From positions 310,001 through 374,000 of the forward strand of contig NZ_JAPDDT010000006.1 in NCBI RefSeq assembly GCF_025950235.1: a DNA stretch of 64,000 bases. Direction: 5' to 3'. The translations under genes were made by a program, and so were the position numbers. The notes beneath the pieces are model-generated. The model was not told where the DNA came from. It ran no database searches and was given only the letters and a program-made list of their open reading frames with translations. Source of the stretch: Luteolibacter arcticus (GTDB lineage: Bacteria > Verrucomicrobiota > Verrucomicrobiia > Verrucomicrobiales > Akkermansiaceae). This document shows, in pieces, positions 8,759 through 16,867 of this stretch (its first letter is position 1; each line of letters begins with the position of its first letter).

Positions 8759-9478
8759 ATGTCCGACGACATCGCCGGAGAGTTGGCCTTCGTTTACGGC
8801 AGATTGCGTCGTGGCGGCTCGAATGCCTTCCGCATGGATGGCGCGGAGTTCATCGGCAATGGGACCGTGCAGGGCACGCTTTACAAGCTGCCGGGAGGAC
8901 CCGCGCTCGTCATGGAAGAGGCTGCCTCCTCCCGTGTGATCGGAGAACTCTATCGGCTCAATCCCAGGCATCTGGTGATGCTAGATGAGCTTGGAGGACC
9001 TCCCTCGGAGGCGACTGGCAGTGGCGGGTTCTGTAGAGGCCGGGTCCTGGTCCACTCCCTCCCTGACGTTGAAGATTCCCGGGAAGCCTGGACTTGGGCT
9101 TGGACCGGCGCGGTCGATCCCGCGCAATCGATCCAATCCGGGGATTGGTTCGATGAAGAACCTCCCCGTCCATTCGATCCCCAGCCGCTGTATCCATGGT
9201 TCACGTGGATCAGCCTGGTTTGTCTCCTATGCTTTCCCTTGTGTTTGGTCGGGAGTTTCTTAAATCATTCACCAAGTTCACTTGCTCGTCTTGCCCAGGT
9301 CTTAATGAACGTGTTTGGTGCGCTTGCGCCGTTTGCAGCGCTGTCTTCGCTCTGGCTTGCGAAGCGTCGGGGAGAGAGCGACGTCCTTTTCGGGTGTCTC
9401 TTCCTCATGTCTTTCGCGGCGAGCGGGCTTATCCTGATCGGCTTATGCCTGACGCTGATCGAGGCATTCCGCCGGTAG
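8759..9478 (+). CDS. Gamma-glutamylcyclotransferase-like protein with membrane tail
   Basis: A 239-residue protein. Residues 1-135 are a GGCT/AIG2-like fold; the substrate loop reads VYGRLRRGGSN where the family has VYGTLRRG, and the LDEFEG motif of the downstream paralogue is LDELGG here, so a key acidic residue appears lost. Residues ~145-239 carry about three hydrophobic helices (WFTWISLVCLLCFPLCLVGS, VFGALAPFAALSSLWLA, FLMSFAASGLILIGLCLTL), which the usual family lacks. It is a tandem paralogue of 9569-9973 with near-identical first ~30 residues. It is probably membrane-anchored and catalytically altered; the function is not known. Confidence 0.65.
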   Translation: MSDDIAGELAFVYGRLRRGGSNAFRMDGAEFIGNGTVQGTLYKLPGGPALVMEEAASSRVIGELYRLNPRHLVMLDELGGPPSEATGSGGFCRGRVLVHSLPDVEDSREAWTWAWTGAVDPAQSIQSGDWFDEEPPRPFDPQPLYPWFTWISLVCLLCFPLCLVGSFLNHSPSSLARLAQVLMNVFGALAPFAALSSLWLAKRRGESDVLFGCLFLMSFAASGLILIGLCLTLIEAFRR

Positions 9479-9534
9479 CCCGGTGACAGGCGTCGGAGCG
9501 ATTGGAGGTTCTATGGTGCGGCTTATGTCCGGCG

Positions 9535-9562
9535 TGGACCTAGCCGATGAGGTCGCTACAAT
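9535..9562 (+). promoter_or_regulatory. Likely promoter of the second GGCT-like gene (leaderless)
   Basis: TGGACC (9535-9540), 16 bp, TACAAT (9557-9562), then six bases and the ATG at 9569. It matches the upstream paralogue's promoter at both boxes while the spacer differs, which suggests that selection keeps the boxes after the duplication. Confidence 0.6.
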
Positions 9563-9568
9563 CCTCCC

Positions 9569-9973
9569 ATGTCCGACGACATCTCCGGCGAGCTGGTCTT
9601 CGTCTACGGCACGCTGCGCCGCGGCGGGTCGAATGCCTTCCGCATGGATGGTGCGGAGTTCGTCGCGAGCGGGAAGGTCGTGGGGAAGCTCTATGCGATT
9701 ACTTGGTATCCCGGACTGGTGCTGGAGCGTGGACCGGAAACCGTGGACGGCGATCTTTTCCGCGTCGGCCCGGATCAACTCACTGCGCTCGATGAGTTCG
9801 AGGGGATCTCCGCGAACGAGATCGAAGGGGCGGAGTACCGGCGGGTGAAAGCTGAGGTCACGACCGGGGACAACGAAGTTATCCTTGCATGGTCCTACGA
9901 ATGGAAGGGTCCGGTGGAAGAGTCCAAGCGAGTTCTCTCCGGCGATTGGTTGAAGGCACATCCCACGAGGTAG
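9569..9973 (+). CDS. Gamma-glutamylcyclotransferase family protein
   Basis: A 134-residue soluble protein of the GGCT-like (AIG2) fold, close to normal length for the family. The canonical loop VYGTLRRGGSN and the acidic LDEFEG motif are both intact, unlike the paralogue just upstream. Members act on gamma-glutamyl amines or peptides, releasing 5-oxoproline; the substrate here is unknown. It starts at the ATG directly behind a promoter-like TACAAT, so the transcript is probably leaderless. Confidence 0.75.
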   Translation: MSDDISGELVFVYGTLRRGGSNAFRMDGAEFVASGKVVGKLYAITWYPGLVLERGPETVDGDLFRVGPDQLTALDEFEGISANEIEGAEYRRVKAEVTTGDNEVILAWSYEWKGPVEESKRVLSGDWLKAHPTR

Positions 9974-10017
9974 TTCGGGCATTTGCTTTTGGCCGCGTAG
10001 TGGCCACGCCCCTTCCT

Positions 10018-10123
10018 CGTCCCAGCGGGACGGTTCATAAAAGTCTGGCACGACGTGCCAGGTTTGCCGCGGGAGCGCATGGTGTCCTGTAGGGACTCTT
10101 CATGCATCTGTCGGTGGTCTGTT
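10018..10123 (+). repeat. Multi-palindrome repeat, copy A2
   Basis: Same plan as 8473-8580: CGTCCC-AGC-GGGACG, linker GTTCATAAAAG, CTGGCAC-GAC-GTGCCAG, then GTCC-TGTA-GGGAC-like, linker CTTCATGCATCTG, and GGTCTGTT. Compensating changes in both arms show that the hairpins are maintained. Confidence 0.75.
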
Positions 10124-10362
10124 AGATCAGTTCCAAAGCCTCGGCATGAGCGCTTTGCGTCGTGGCGTGGGACACCCGTCTGGCGACTTGAGCATCGTAG
10201 TGGAAGGGCTGCGCCCTTCAGGCTGGGCGGGGTCAGAACGCGGATCGCCACTCCGATTCATTTGGCGGACCGCCCCACGCCGGAACGACGAAGTCGTCCC
10301 GCTACAAAGGCGAAAGACCTCATCCCTACTTTGCCGGTACCCGGACTCCTCCCCGCATGAGG
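10124..10362. other. Gene-free stretch with further short palindromes
   Basis: No convincing gene. It contains GAAGGGC-TGC-GCCCTTC near 10205-10221 and ACGAC-GAA-GTCGT near 10287, followed by CCCGCTACAA. These have the same arm length and 3-base loop style as the repeats on either side, so the whole 9974-10447 interval looks like a cluster of hairpin modules. Confidence 0.5.
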
Positions 10363-10443
10363 CGTCCCGTTGGGACGCGATCGGTATGGCACGCCTACCC
10401 GGCACTTTCGTGCCGGGCTTTTATGAGTCGTCCCGTTGGGACG
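10363..10443 (-). repeat. Multi-palindrome repeat, copy A3 (inverted)
   Basis: Read on the minus strand: CGTCCC-AAC-GGGACG, linker ACTCATAAAAGC, CCGGCAC-GAA-AGTGCCGG, then a second CGTCCC-AAC-GGGACG. This is the first half of the unit seen at 8473 and 10018, in opposite orientation, with an extra copy of its leading palindrome. Confidence 0.7.
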
Positions 10444-10447
10444 AAAG

Positions 10448-10475
10448 AAAAAGAGCCGGTCTTGCGACCGGCTCT
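10448..10475 (-). terminator. Intrinsic terminator of the ThuA/cytochrome gene
   Basis: On the minus strand, GAGCCGGTC-GCAA-GACCGGCTC is followed by TTTTTCTTTC. It lies 78 bp past the stop codon of the gene at 10553-14029. Confidence 0.8.
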
Positions 10476-10552
10476 CGTGATTTAGCAGTGAACGACTCCG
10501 ACCTGTCAGAGTGAGCGATTCTCACGCGGTAACGTGAACGATACCGCGGGTT

Positions 10553-13500
10553 TCAGTGACCCAGCTCCTTGGCCGTCCACGGGGTGGTGCGGCCCTTGTA
10601 TTTGTCGCGGATCTCCTTCACCTGCGCCGGGGTGACCGGGGCGGCGTCGTTCGACCAGCTTTGGCGGGCGTAGGTCAGGACGTCGGAGATCTTTTGATCA
10701 TCCAGATCCACATGCGGAGGCATCACGCTGTTGTAGTCGTGGCCGGCCACCTTGACGGGACCGATCAGGCCACCGATGACGACGCGGATTGGCACGCTCG
10801 GATCACCGGTGAGCCACTCGGAGGCATCGAGCGGAGGGAAGGCACCTTCCATGCCAGTGCCGGTCGGCTGGTGGCAGGCAATGCAGGTCATGCCATAGAC
10901 TTCGGCACCACGCTTGTGGACTTCGGCGTCGGGCTTGAATTTCTTCACCACCGCGGTCGGGTCCGGAGCGCCTCCGGCCTTGGCGGCCAGTGCGGCGAGC
11001 ATGCCCTTGGCTCCGCTGCCGCCGGGGATTTCGGTCAGCGAGACGTCGTCGTAGATCACGGTGCCGGTGCCGCCGCCGTAGCCGCCGAAGAGGCAGTGGA
11101 TGAGGAATTCATTGCGGTCGCCAGAGTCGATGTCGGTGGAGACCTGGGTCCAGTCGGCGGTGCCCTTCACGCTGTTGGTGCGTTCGCCGCCGTGGACATT
11201 GAGCAGGGCTCCGGGGCCGTTGGCATTGGGCTTGTGGTCGATGGTCTTGACCCAAGCCGAGAGGCGGTAGGGGGTGCGGCGCTTGACGGGGACGGTCACT
11301 GCGGCACCGGCATCGATCGGACCGCTGGAGGAAATCGACAGCCCCAGCGAACCGTTGCGGCCTTGCGGCGAGCTGGTCAGCTTTGCCATGCCGCTGCCAC
11401 CGCCGTAGGTTCGGAGATCGGTCCAGCCAGCCGGTTGGCCGTTGGAGACTTCGGAGAAGTCAGGATTCGGCAGCAGGTTCGGCATTTGCTGTTGCTCGCT
11501 GTCGGCGGCGAAGCCAGCAGCCTTGGCGGCGGCGGTCACGCTGGCGGCATTGCGGTTCGCGGCGATCTGCCAGGCATCCTTGAGCGTAATGTCGCCGCTG
11601 ATGCGTGGCTCATCCGTGGTGATGAGCGTGAAGAGCGCCTTGCCGAGATCCGCATCGTTCTCCGGGAGGCGGGACAAGGACACGAGGGCCTCGGCGAGTT
11701 CACGGTCGCCCTTTACGTCGATCTTGCCGCCGACGAGGTAGGCTTCCTTCAACTGCTGTGGCGTCGCCACCGTGATGCCGGCGCGCTGGACGGCGCGGAC
11801 GTTGGACTTGAGCGCGATGCTCGCAGTCGAGGCGTCGAGCACGCCAAGCTGGGCGAGGGCATACACCGCGTGGGCGGAGCCGCGGGTGCCGGCAGCGGCG
11901 AGCGAACCGAGCTTCGCGGCGAGGTCCTTCATGCCGCCTTCCACGATCAAGCGCTGGGCGTGCAGGCGCCAGAAGAGGTTCGGGTGATCCAGCCCGGCGA
12001 GCAGGCTGTCCGGCTTGGCGGGGTCGAGGTTCGGGTTCGCATCATCCGCGGAGCCCTTCGGATAGACGCGGTAGACCCGACCATACTGGGTGTCGCGCAG
12101 CGGGGTCTCGTAGGCGTTGCCCTTGCCGTTCTTGGCGTCGAGGCCGGACGACTGCTTGTTCGGCGTCGGGTTGTGCTGGATGATCAGGTTGTACCAGTCG
12201 CAGATCCACACCGCGCCATCGGGGCCGGTTTCCGCACAGACCGGGCCGGACCAGGCATCGGCGCTGTTGTAGATGTTGTTGAAGCGCTGGACGGCCTTGT
12301 AGCCGGCGCTCTTCTGGATGATGTCGAAGGTGCCGACGAGCTTGCCGGTGCCTTCCGTGACGAAGGCGGTGCGCTCGCGCCAGTCTTCTGGAAAACGCTC
12401 GGCGGTGTAGAAGGCGTGGCCTGCGCCGGCGGTGTATTTCTCGAACTGGTCCACCTGGCGGATGTCCGCGGAGCTGGGGCTGAAGATCGGATTGTCATCC
12501 GCCCGCGGGGTGCGCGGCGCTTTCAAGCCGGCGGAGGCGTAGGTGGCCTCGGGGAAGGTCAGGTAGAAGGACGGGTTGCCGTTGGCGGTCGAGCCCATCA
12601 GGTCGAAGTCCGAGGTGGTGCCGAAGCCCCAAGTATTGTTGGTGGTCGGCTGGAGGTATTCCATTGCGGAGCCGTCCGGCTTGAAGCGGAACACTCCCTG
12701 GTTGAACTGATGCTGCTTGCCACCGACGGTGCCGCGGAAACCCGAGTAGCCGATGGTGGCGTAGATCCAGCCGTCATGGCCGTAGCGGAGGTTCGACACG
12801 CCGGCGTGGGTGTCGCCCATGTTGAAGCCGGAGAAGAGCACCTTGCGGACGTCGGCCTTGTCGTCGCCGTTGGTGTCTTGGAGGAACAGCATCTCCGAGC
12901 CGTTGGTGCAGATCACGCCGCCATTGGCGAAGACCAGCGAGGTCGGGATCGAGAGCTTGTCGGCGAAGGTGGTGAACTTGTCGGCGCGGCCGTCCTTGTC
13001 GCGGTCCTCGCAGATGATGATCTTGTCATTGCCCAGGTTGCCGGCGTGGAGGTTGTTCGGGTAATCGACGGTCTGGATGACGAACGCGCGGCCCTTGTGG
13101 TCCCAATTCACGAAGATCGGGTTCACGATGTCCGGCTCGCTGGCGAACAGCGACAGCTCGAAGCCGACCGGCACCTGCGCCAGTTTCATCGAGTCCTCAG
13201 GAGACAGCGGCTTCTGCGCGGAGGTGATGAGCTTGCGCTTCAGGTAGCCGGGCATCTCGACCTTTTCCTGCTCCAGCTTGGGCAGCTTGAGAGCCTGCAG
13301 CTTCTTGTATTTCTCCGCGCCCACGCTCCAGAAGATGGCTCGCTTGAGGAGGTCCTGATACTCTGGCAAATCCCACACGCGATGGTCGTGGCCGGCGGCA
13401 GTATAGAAGACGCGGCCCTTGCCCTGTTCGCGGACCCAGGTCCATGGTTCCTGGTCGCGCTTTTCGAGGACCACGCGGTCGTCGCCGTGCTGGTCGTGCA

Positions 13501-14029
13501 CGTAGGTTTCATCCCAGGCCGAGAAGCCACCGTAGTCGCGCATGACCGGGTGGCTCTTGTTGACGTTGGTGACCTTGAAGGTCCCGTCGGTGTGGCTCTT
13601 GAAGCGACCGCCGACGAGCTTGATGAAGTCCGGCGAGCCGCCGTAGCAGGCCGACGCGCAGTGGATGGGCAGGAAGGCACCACCGCCCTCGACGTAGTCC
13701 TTGAGCGCCTTCAACTGATTGGGCGGCATGGGGCCATTCTGCTCCCAGTTCCCGTACATCAGCAGCGCGTCGTACTTGGCGAGGGTCTCTGAACTGAGCG
13801 CTTCGGAGGGGTCCTGGGTGTAGGTGAAGTCGATGCCCTCGGTGCCCAGCGTGCGCTTGATCATGCGGTAGCGGGTGACGGGATCGTGGCCCGGGCCGTT
13901 GGCCGTGGGGGCACCGAAGAACAGGACTTCAAGTCGCCGCGCCTCCGGTTTGGGAGTGATGAGCGGCTTGGCCAATAGCGCCCCGAGGGCGGCCAGTGGC
14001 AGGAGCAGGGTTAAGCGGATGGCTTGCAT
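10553..14029 (-). CDS. Secreted ThuA - PVC propeller - cytochrome c fusion protein
   Basis: A 1,158-residue protein with a signal peptide (MQAIRLTLLLPLAALGALLA). In order: a ThuA-like glutamine-amidotransferase fold (about 30-250; YDALLMYGNWEQNG, FLPIHCASACYG); a PVC membrane-bound-dehydrogenase-type propeller (about 290-680; FELSLFASEPDIVNPIFVNW, GHDGWIYATIGYSGFRG); a helical HEAT-like stretch; a beta-rich carbohydrate-binding-like module (about 880-1010); and a class I cytochrome c with CIACH at about 1049-1053 and a distal MPP. Such fusions are typical of Planctomycetota/Verrucomicrobiota and are linked to periplasmic sugar oxidation or polysaccharide use. The frame is open further upstream, but 14029 gives the clean signal peptide. 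A PAS-AraC regulator lies divergently 112 bp away. Confidence 0.8.
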   Translation of the reverse strand: MQAIRLTLLLPLAALGALLAKPLITPKPEARRLEVLFFGAPTANGPGHDPVTRYRMIKRTLGTEGIDFTYTQDPSEALSSETLAKYDALLMYGNWEQNGPMPPNQLKALKDYVEGGGAFLPIHCASACYGGSPDFIKLVGGRFKSHTDGTFKVTNVNKSHPVMRDYGGFSAWDETYVHDQHGDDRVVLEKRDQEPWTWVREQGKGRVFYTAAGHDHRVWDLPEYQDLLKRAIFWSVGAEKYKKLQALKLPKLEQEKVEMPGYLKRKLITSAQKPLSPEDSMKLAQVPVGFELSLFASEPDIVNPIFVNWDHKGRAFVIQTVDYPNNLHAGNLGNDKIIICEDRDKDGRADKFTTFADKLSIPTSLVFANGGVICTNGSEMLFLQDTNGDDKADVRKVLFSGFNMGDTHAGVSNLRYGHDGWIYATIGYSGFRGTVGGKQHQFNQGVFRFKPDGSAMEYLQPTTNNTWGFGTTSDFDLMGSTANGNPSFYLTFPEATYASAGLKAPRTPRADDNPIFSPSSADIRQVDQFEKYTAGAGHAFYTAERFPEDWRERTAFVTEGTGKLVGTFDIIQKSAGYKAVQRFNNIYNSADAWSGPVCAETGPDGAVWICDWYNLIIQHNPTPNKQSSGLDAKNGKGNAYETPLRDTQYGRVYRVYPKGSADDANPNLDPAKPDSLLAGLDHPNLFWRLHAQRLIVEGGMKDLAAKLGSLAAAGTRGSAHAVYALAQLGVLDASTASIALKSNVRAVQRAGITVATPQQLKEAYLVGGKIDVKGDRELAEALVSLSRLPENDADLGKALFTLITTDEPRISGDITLKDAWQIAANRNAASVTAAAKAAGFAADSEQQQMPNLLPNPDFSEVSNGQPAGWTDLRTYGGGSGMAKLTSSPQGRNGSLGLSISSSGPIDAGAAVTVPVKRRTPYRLSAWVKTIDHKPNANGPGALLNVHGGERTNSVKGTADWTQVSTDIDSGDRNEFLIHCLFGGYGGGTGTVIYDDVSLTEIPGGSGAKGMLAALAAKAGGAPDPTAVVKKFKPDAEVHKRGAEVYGMTCIACHQPTGTGMEGAFPPLDASEWLTGDPSVPIRVVIGGLIGPVKVAGHDYNSVMPPHVDLDDQKISDVLTYARQSWSNDAAPVTPAQVKEIRDKYKGRTTPWTAKELGH

Positions 14030-14141
14030 GAACTTGGTTGCGCAGGGTTCGATCGCGGCTGGCAACGTGCCGTAACCGGGCGGAATTTCAAGCTGACGTA
14101 GAAACGCTAAGAGAGCTTGTAGGATTGCGGGAGAGACTTGT

Positions 14142-14915
14142 ATGTTTCTGCCAGTGGACACACCGAGCGACCGCCGCAAATGGTTGGAGGAACTCCCCCC
14201 GGGGCAATTCCGACATCTCTTCGACCACCTTCCCGGCACCCTCTTTTTCGCGAAGGACCGTGAGGGGCGCCTGATGGCAGGAAACCCCGCTTTCGTGAAA
14301 CGCTGCGGTTTCCAGCGCGAGGACCAGATCGTCGGTCTCACCGACAAACAGATCTTCCCGCCGCGGCTCGCGGAGAAATACCACCGCGACGACGAGAAGG
14401 TCGTCCAGAACAAGCAGCCGATGCTGGGACTGATCGAGCTGTTCCCGAATTCTCAGGGCAAGCCGGAGTGGTTCATCACCGACAAGCTGCCGCTGTTCGA
14501 CAAGACCGGTGAGGTCTGCGGACTCTGCGGCACCGTCCGCAGTTACGAAGAGCAGCGCGCGGCCATCCAGCCCTACCTGGAGCTCGCCGAGGTGGCGGAG
14601 CACCTGAAGACGAACTTCCGCGAGCGCCTCGAAGTTTCCGAGCTTGCGCAGATCGCCGGGCTCTCCGTGCGGCAGTTCGAGCGCAAGTTCCGCAAGACCT
14701 TCCAAACCACGCCGCGCAGCTACCTGATGCGGATGCGCGTGATCAAGGCGTGCGAGCTGCTGGCGACCACCAACTTGCCGATCACTGAGGTCGCGCTGGA
14801 GGCTGGCTTCTACGACCACAGCGATTTCTCCCGGCAGTTCCGCAAGCACATGGGCCAGGCACCCACGGCCTACCGCCGTGAAAAGCGCGGGGCGGGGAAG
14901 ACGCTGCCGAGGTGA
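14142..14915 (+). CDS. PAS domain-containing AraC family regulator
   Basis: A 257-residue regulator. An N-terminal PAS domain (about 20-130; LFDHLPGTLFFAKDREGRLM, NPAFVKRCGF, then DEKVVQNKQP) is followed by an AraC double HTH (about 155-250; LAQIAGLSVRQFERKFRKTF and EVALEAGFYDHSDFSRQFRK). PAS-AraC proteins are common in Verrucomicrobiota next to secreted PVC-type genes. It is divergent from the ThuA/cytochrome gene and is the natural candidate for its regulator. What the PAS domain senses is not evident. Confidence 0.85.
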   Translation: MFLPVDTPSDRRKWLEELPPGQFRHLFDHLPGTLFFAKDREGRLMAGNPAFVKRCGFQREDQIVGLTDKQIFPPRLAEKYHRDDEKVVQNKQPMLGLIELFPNSQGKPEWFITDKLPLFDKTGEVCGLCGTVRSYEEQRAAIQPYLELAEVAEHLKTNFRERLEVSELAQIAGLSVRQFERKFRKTFQTTPRSYLMRMRVIKACELLATTNLPITEVALEAGFYDHSDFSRQFRKHMGQAPTAYRREKRGAGKTLPR

Positions 14916-14937
14916 GGTGCCGCGGTGGGCAGGGAAG

Positions 14938-15186
14938 AGGATTCACCGCCAAGACGCCAAGGACGCCAAGTTTGGAGATGAGGGTGGGAACAACGAAACG
15001 AGCGGAACGAACGAAAGGGATGAAGAAGCAAGCGGGGGATGCGGCCTGATCGAGATTACCGCAGAGACGCGGAGGTCGCAGAGGGACGCAGAGTTGAAAA
15101 GGACGACCGTCCAGCAATCGACTTCGGTTCAGCACTCTCCTCCGCTTCACTTGGCGATCTTGGCGTCTTGGCGGGGGGGAATTCAC
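14938..15186. repeat. Inverted short-period repeat element B1 (no cargo gene)
   Basis: Left end: runs of the word CGCCAAG (ACCGCCAAGACGCCAAGG..., 14944-14970). Right end: the same words inverted (CTTGGCGATCTTGGCGTC..., 15149-15186), both next to an ATTCACC block. Inside are a GAACAACGAAACGAGCG run (14988-15016) and a CCGCAGAGACGCGGAGGTCG run (15059-15092). No gene is encoded. The 15268-16091 frame is open through this element, but the peptide is low-quality, so I start that gene later. Same modular plan as 56248-56642. Confidence 0.7.
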
Positions 15187-15263
15187 CCTCCTCGCAAAAG
15201 CCCCGGTCTTCAAAAGCCAAACCCAAAACAAACCGGTGGCGGGGCAGGGCATTCGGCGCTTGG

Positions 15264-16091
15264 ATGGCACGGATGAAACTCTCCGCCCTCCTTGCCGCCG
15301 GCCTGCCGTTTGGTATGACCACCTTCGCCGCCGAGAAGTCCGGCCACGCCGAAGCCGAGCTGATCGCTGGCGTAACCTCTTATCAGCCCGGCAAGCCCGT
15401 GCCGGTTGGCATCAAGCTGAAGATCGAGCCCGGTTGGCACAGCTACTGGGTGAATCCGGGCGTGGGTGGCATGCCGCTTTCCGCGAAGTGGACCCTGCCC
15501 GCGGGCTGGACCGCCGGCGAGCTCCAGGCACCGGTGCCAAAGCGCTTCATGACCGGCGACCTGCCCGGCTTCGGCTACGAGGGCGAGGCGGTCTATCGCG
15601 TCGATCTCACCCCGCCCGCCGGCGCGACCGGCGAGGCCGAGCTGAAGGTGGCGCTTTCGTGGCTGACTTGTAACGAAAGCGCCTGCGTGCCCGGCGATGC
15701 GGAGGTTTCCGTGAATTTGCCCGCCGGTGATGGTGCGGCGAGCAAGGACGCGGCGGTGCTAGCGGCGGCCGAAAAGAAGATTCCCGCGCCCGTGAAGGAC
15801 CTCGTGATGAGCGTCACGGAAGAGAGTGACAAAATGGTCGTCATCACCCTTCAGGCCCACCTCTCGATTATCGGGAAGTTCGACCCGGTCGGCAGTTCGC
15901 TTTTCCCTGCCACTCCGGAAGTGATCGAGGCGGGGGAGAAGCCCGTCTTTGTGAAAACCGGAGCCGACAACTGGACCGCCAAGGCCAAAAAGAATGAATA
16001 CGCGGAAGGCCCGGCCACTCTACTCGATATCGTCCTGACCGGCGGGAAGCTCGAGCGCCCGCTGATCGTGTCATGGCGAAAGGAGAAGTGA
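15264..16091 (+). CDS. Secreted DsbD N-terminal-domain protein
   Basis: A 275-residue exported protein (signal peptide MARMKLSALLAAGLPFGMTTFAA). Residues ~35-150 match the DsbD N-terminal (DsbDalpha) immunoglobulin-like fold, including WHSYWVNPGVGGMP and LSWLTCNESACVPG, whose two cysteines correspond to the redox pair. The transmembrane and C-terminal thioredoxin parts of full DsbD are absent. It precedes a secreted redoxin by 69 bp in the same direction, so the two probably form a periplasmic thiol-redox unit. Start codon: ATG at 15264 or 15273; both give the signal peptide. Confidence 0.75.
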   Translation: MARMKLSALLAAGLPFGMTTFAAEKSGHAEAELIAGVTSYQPGKPVPVGIKLKIEPGWHSYWVNPGVGGMPLSAKWTLPAGWTAGELQAPVPKRFMTGDLPGFGYEGEAVYRVDLTPPAGATGEAELKVALSWLTCNESACVPGDAEVSVNLPAGDGAASKDAAVLAAAEKKIPAPVKDLVMSVTEESDKMVVITLQAHLSIIGKFDPVGSSLFPATPEVIEAGEKPVFVKTGADNWTAKAKKNEYAEGPATLLDIVLTGGKLERPLIVSWRKEK

Positions 16092-16160
16092 CGGGATTTC
16101 CATTGGACAGCCCGTCGCCCCTCGACACCGTCCTCAATTCAATCCCTACCCATCGAAACC

Positions 16161-16769
16161 ATGAAACAACACACGTTCCTCGGCGCCGTGCTCGGTGCCA
16201 TGATTTGCTCATCCACCGCCTGGGCCATTGAGCCCGGCGACGCTGCACCCGCCTTCTCCGTGAAAAACGTGAAGGGCGAGGAAGTCACCCTGGCCTCCCA
16301 GAAGGGCAAGGTCGTAGTCCTTGAGTGGGTCAACTACGAGTGCCCCTATGTGAAGAAGCACTACGGCAGCGGCAACATTCCGAAGCTTCAGGAGAAATAC
16401 ACCGGCAAGGATGTCGTGTGGATCACCGTCAATTCCTCCGCCGAAGGAGCGCAGGGCTACCTCGCCGCCGCCGATCTCGCCGAGCGCTCGAAGAAGGAAG
16501 GCAACAAGGCCAGCCAGATCGTGCTCGATACCGATGGCTCGGTCGGCAAGGCCTACGGTGCCAAGACCACGCCTCAGTTGTTCGTGATCGATAAGGAAGG
16601 CAAGGTCGCCTACAACGGCGCGATCGATTCCAAGAACACGACCGACGTAAAGGATATCGAGTCCGCTGACAGCTACGTCTCGGATGCGCTCGATGCTGTG
16701 CTCGCCGGTAAGAGCGTGGACAAGGCGAAGACCCCTCCCTACGGCTGCGGCGTGAAGTACGCGAAGTAA
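16161..16769 (+). CDS. Secreted thioredoxin-fold redoxin (AhpC/TSA-like)
   Basis: A 202-residue protein with a signal peptide cleaved near AWA. The thioredoxin fold carries VVVLEWVNYECPYVKKHYG, where a single cysteine occupies the CxxC position (C-P-Y-V), and the cis-Pro segment KTTPQLFVIDKEGKV. A second cysteine near the C-terminus (PPYGCGVKY) could be the resolving one. This subfamily is frequent in Planctomycetota/Verrucomicrobiota and marine bacteria; the likely role is periplasmic peroxide or thiol reduction. It follows the DsbD-N protein and ends at a strong terminator. Confidence 0.8.
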   Translation: MKQHTFLGAVLGAMICSSTAWAIEPGDAAPAFSVKNVKGEEVTLASQKGKVVVLEWVNYECPYVKKHYGSGNIPKLQEKYTGKDVVWITVNSSAEGAQGYLAAADLAERSKKEGNKASQIVLDTDGSVGKAYGAKTTPQLFVIDKEGKVAYNGAIDSKNTTDVKDIESADSYVSDALDAVLAGKSVDKAKTPPYGCGVKYAK

Positions 16770-16806
16770 GCTTTTTCAGGTTGGATTGCTTTCTGTGATT
16801 CCAACG

Positions 16807-16838
16807 AGCCCCGGGGTTGCAAGTCCCCGGGGCTTTTT
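16807..16838 (+). terminator. Intrinsic terminator after the redoxin gene
   Basis: Stem AGCCCCGGGG / CCCCGGGGCT, short loop TTGCAAGT, followed by TTTTT. It lies 38 bp past the redoxin stop codon. Confidence 0.9.
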
Positions 16839-16867
16839 CGTGAAACCGTGCTGGGGCATCTTGCCAC

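Noticed and set aside
10556..13792. 1,078-residue plus-strand open frame
   Set aside because: It is antisense to the ThuA-propeller-cytochrome gene. High-GC third positions keep opposite frames open, and the translation is a low-information mix of Gly/Val/Asp/His.
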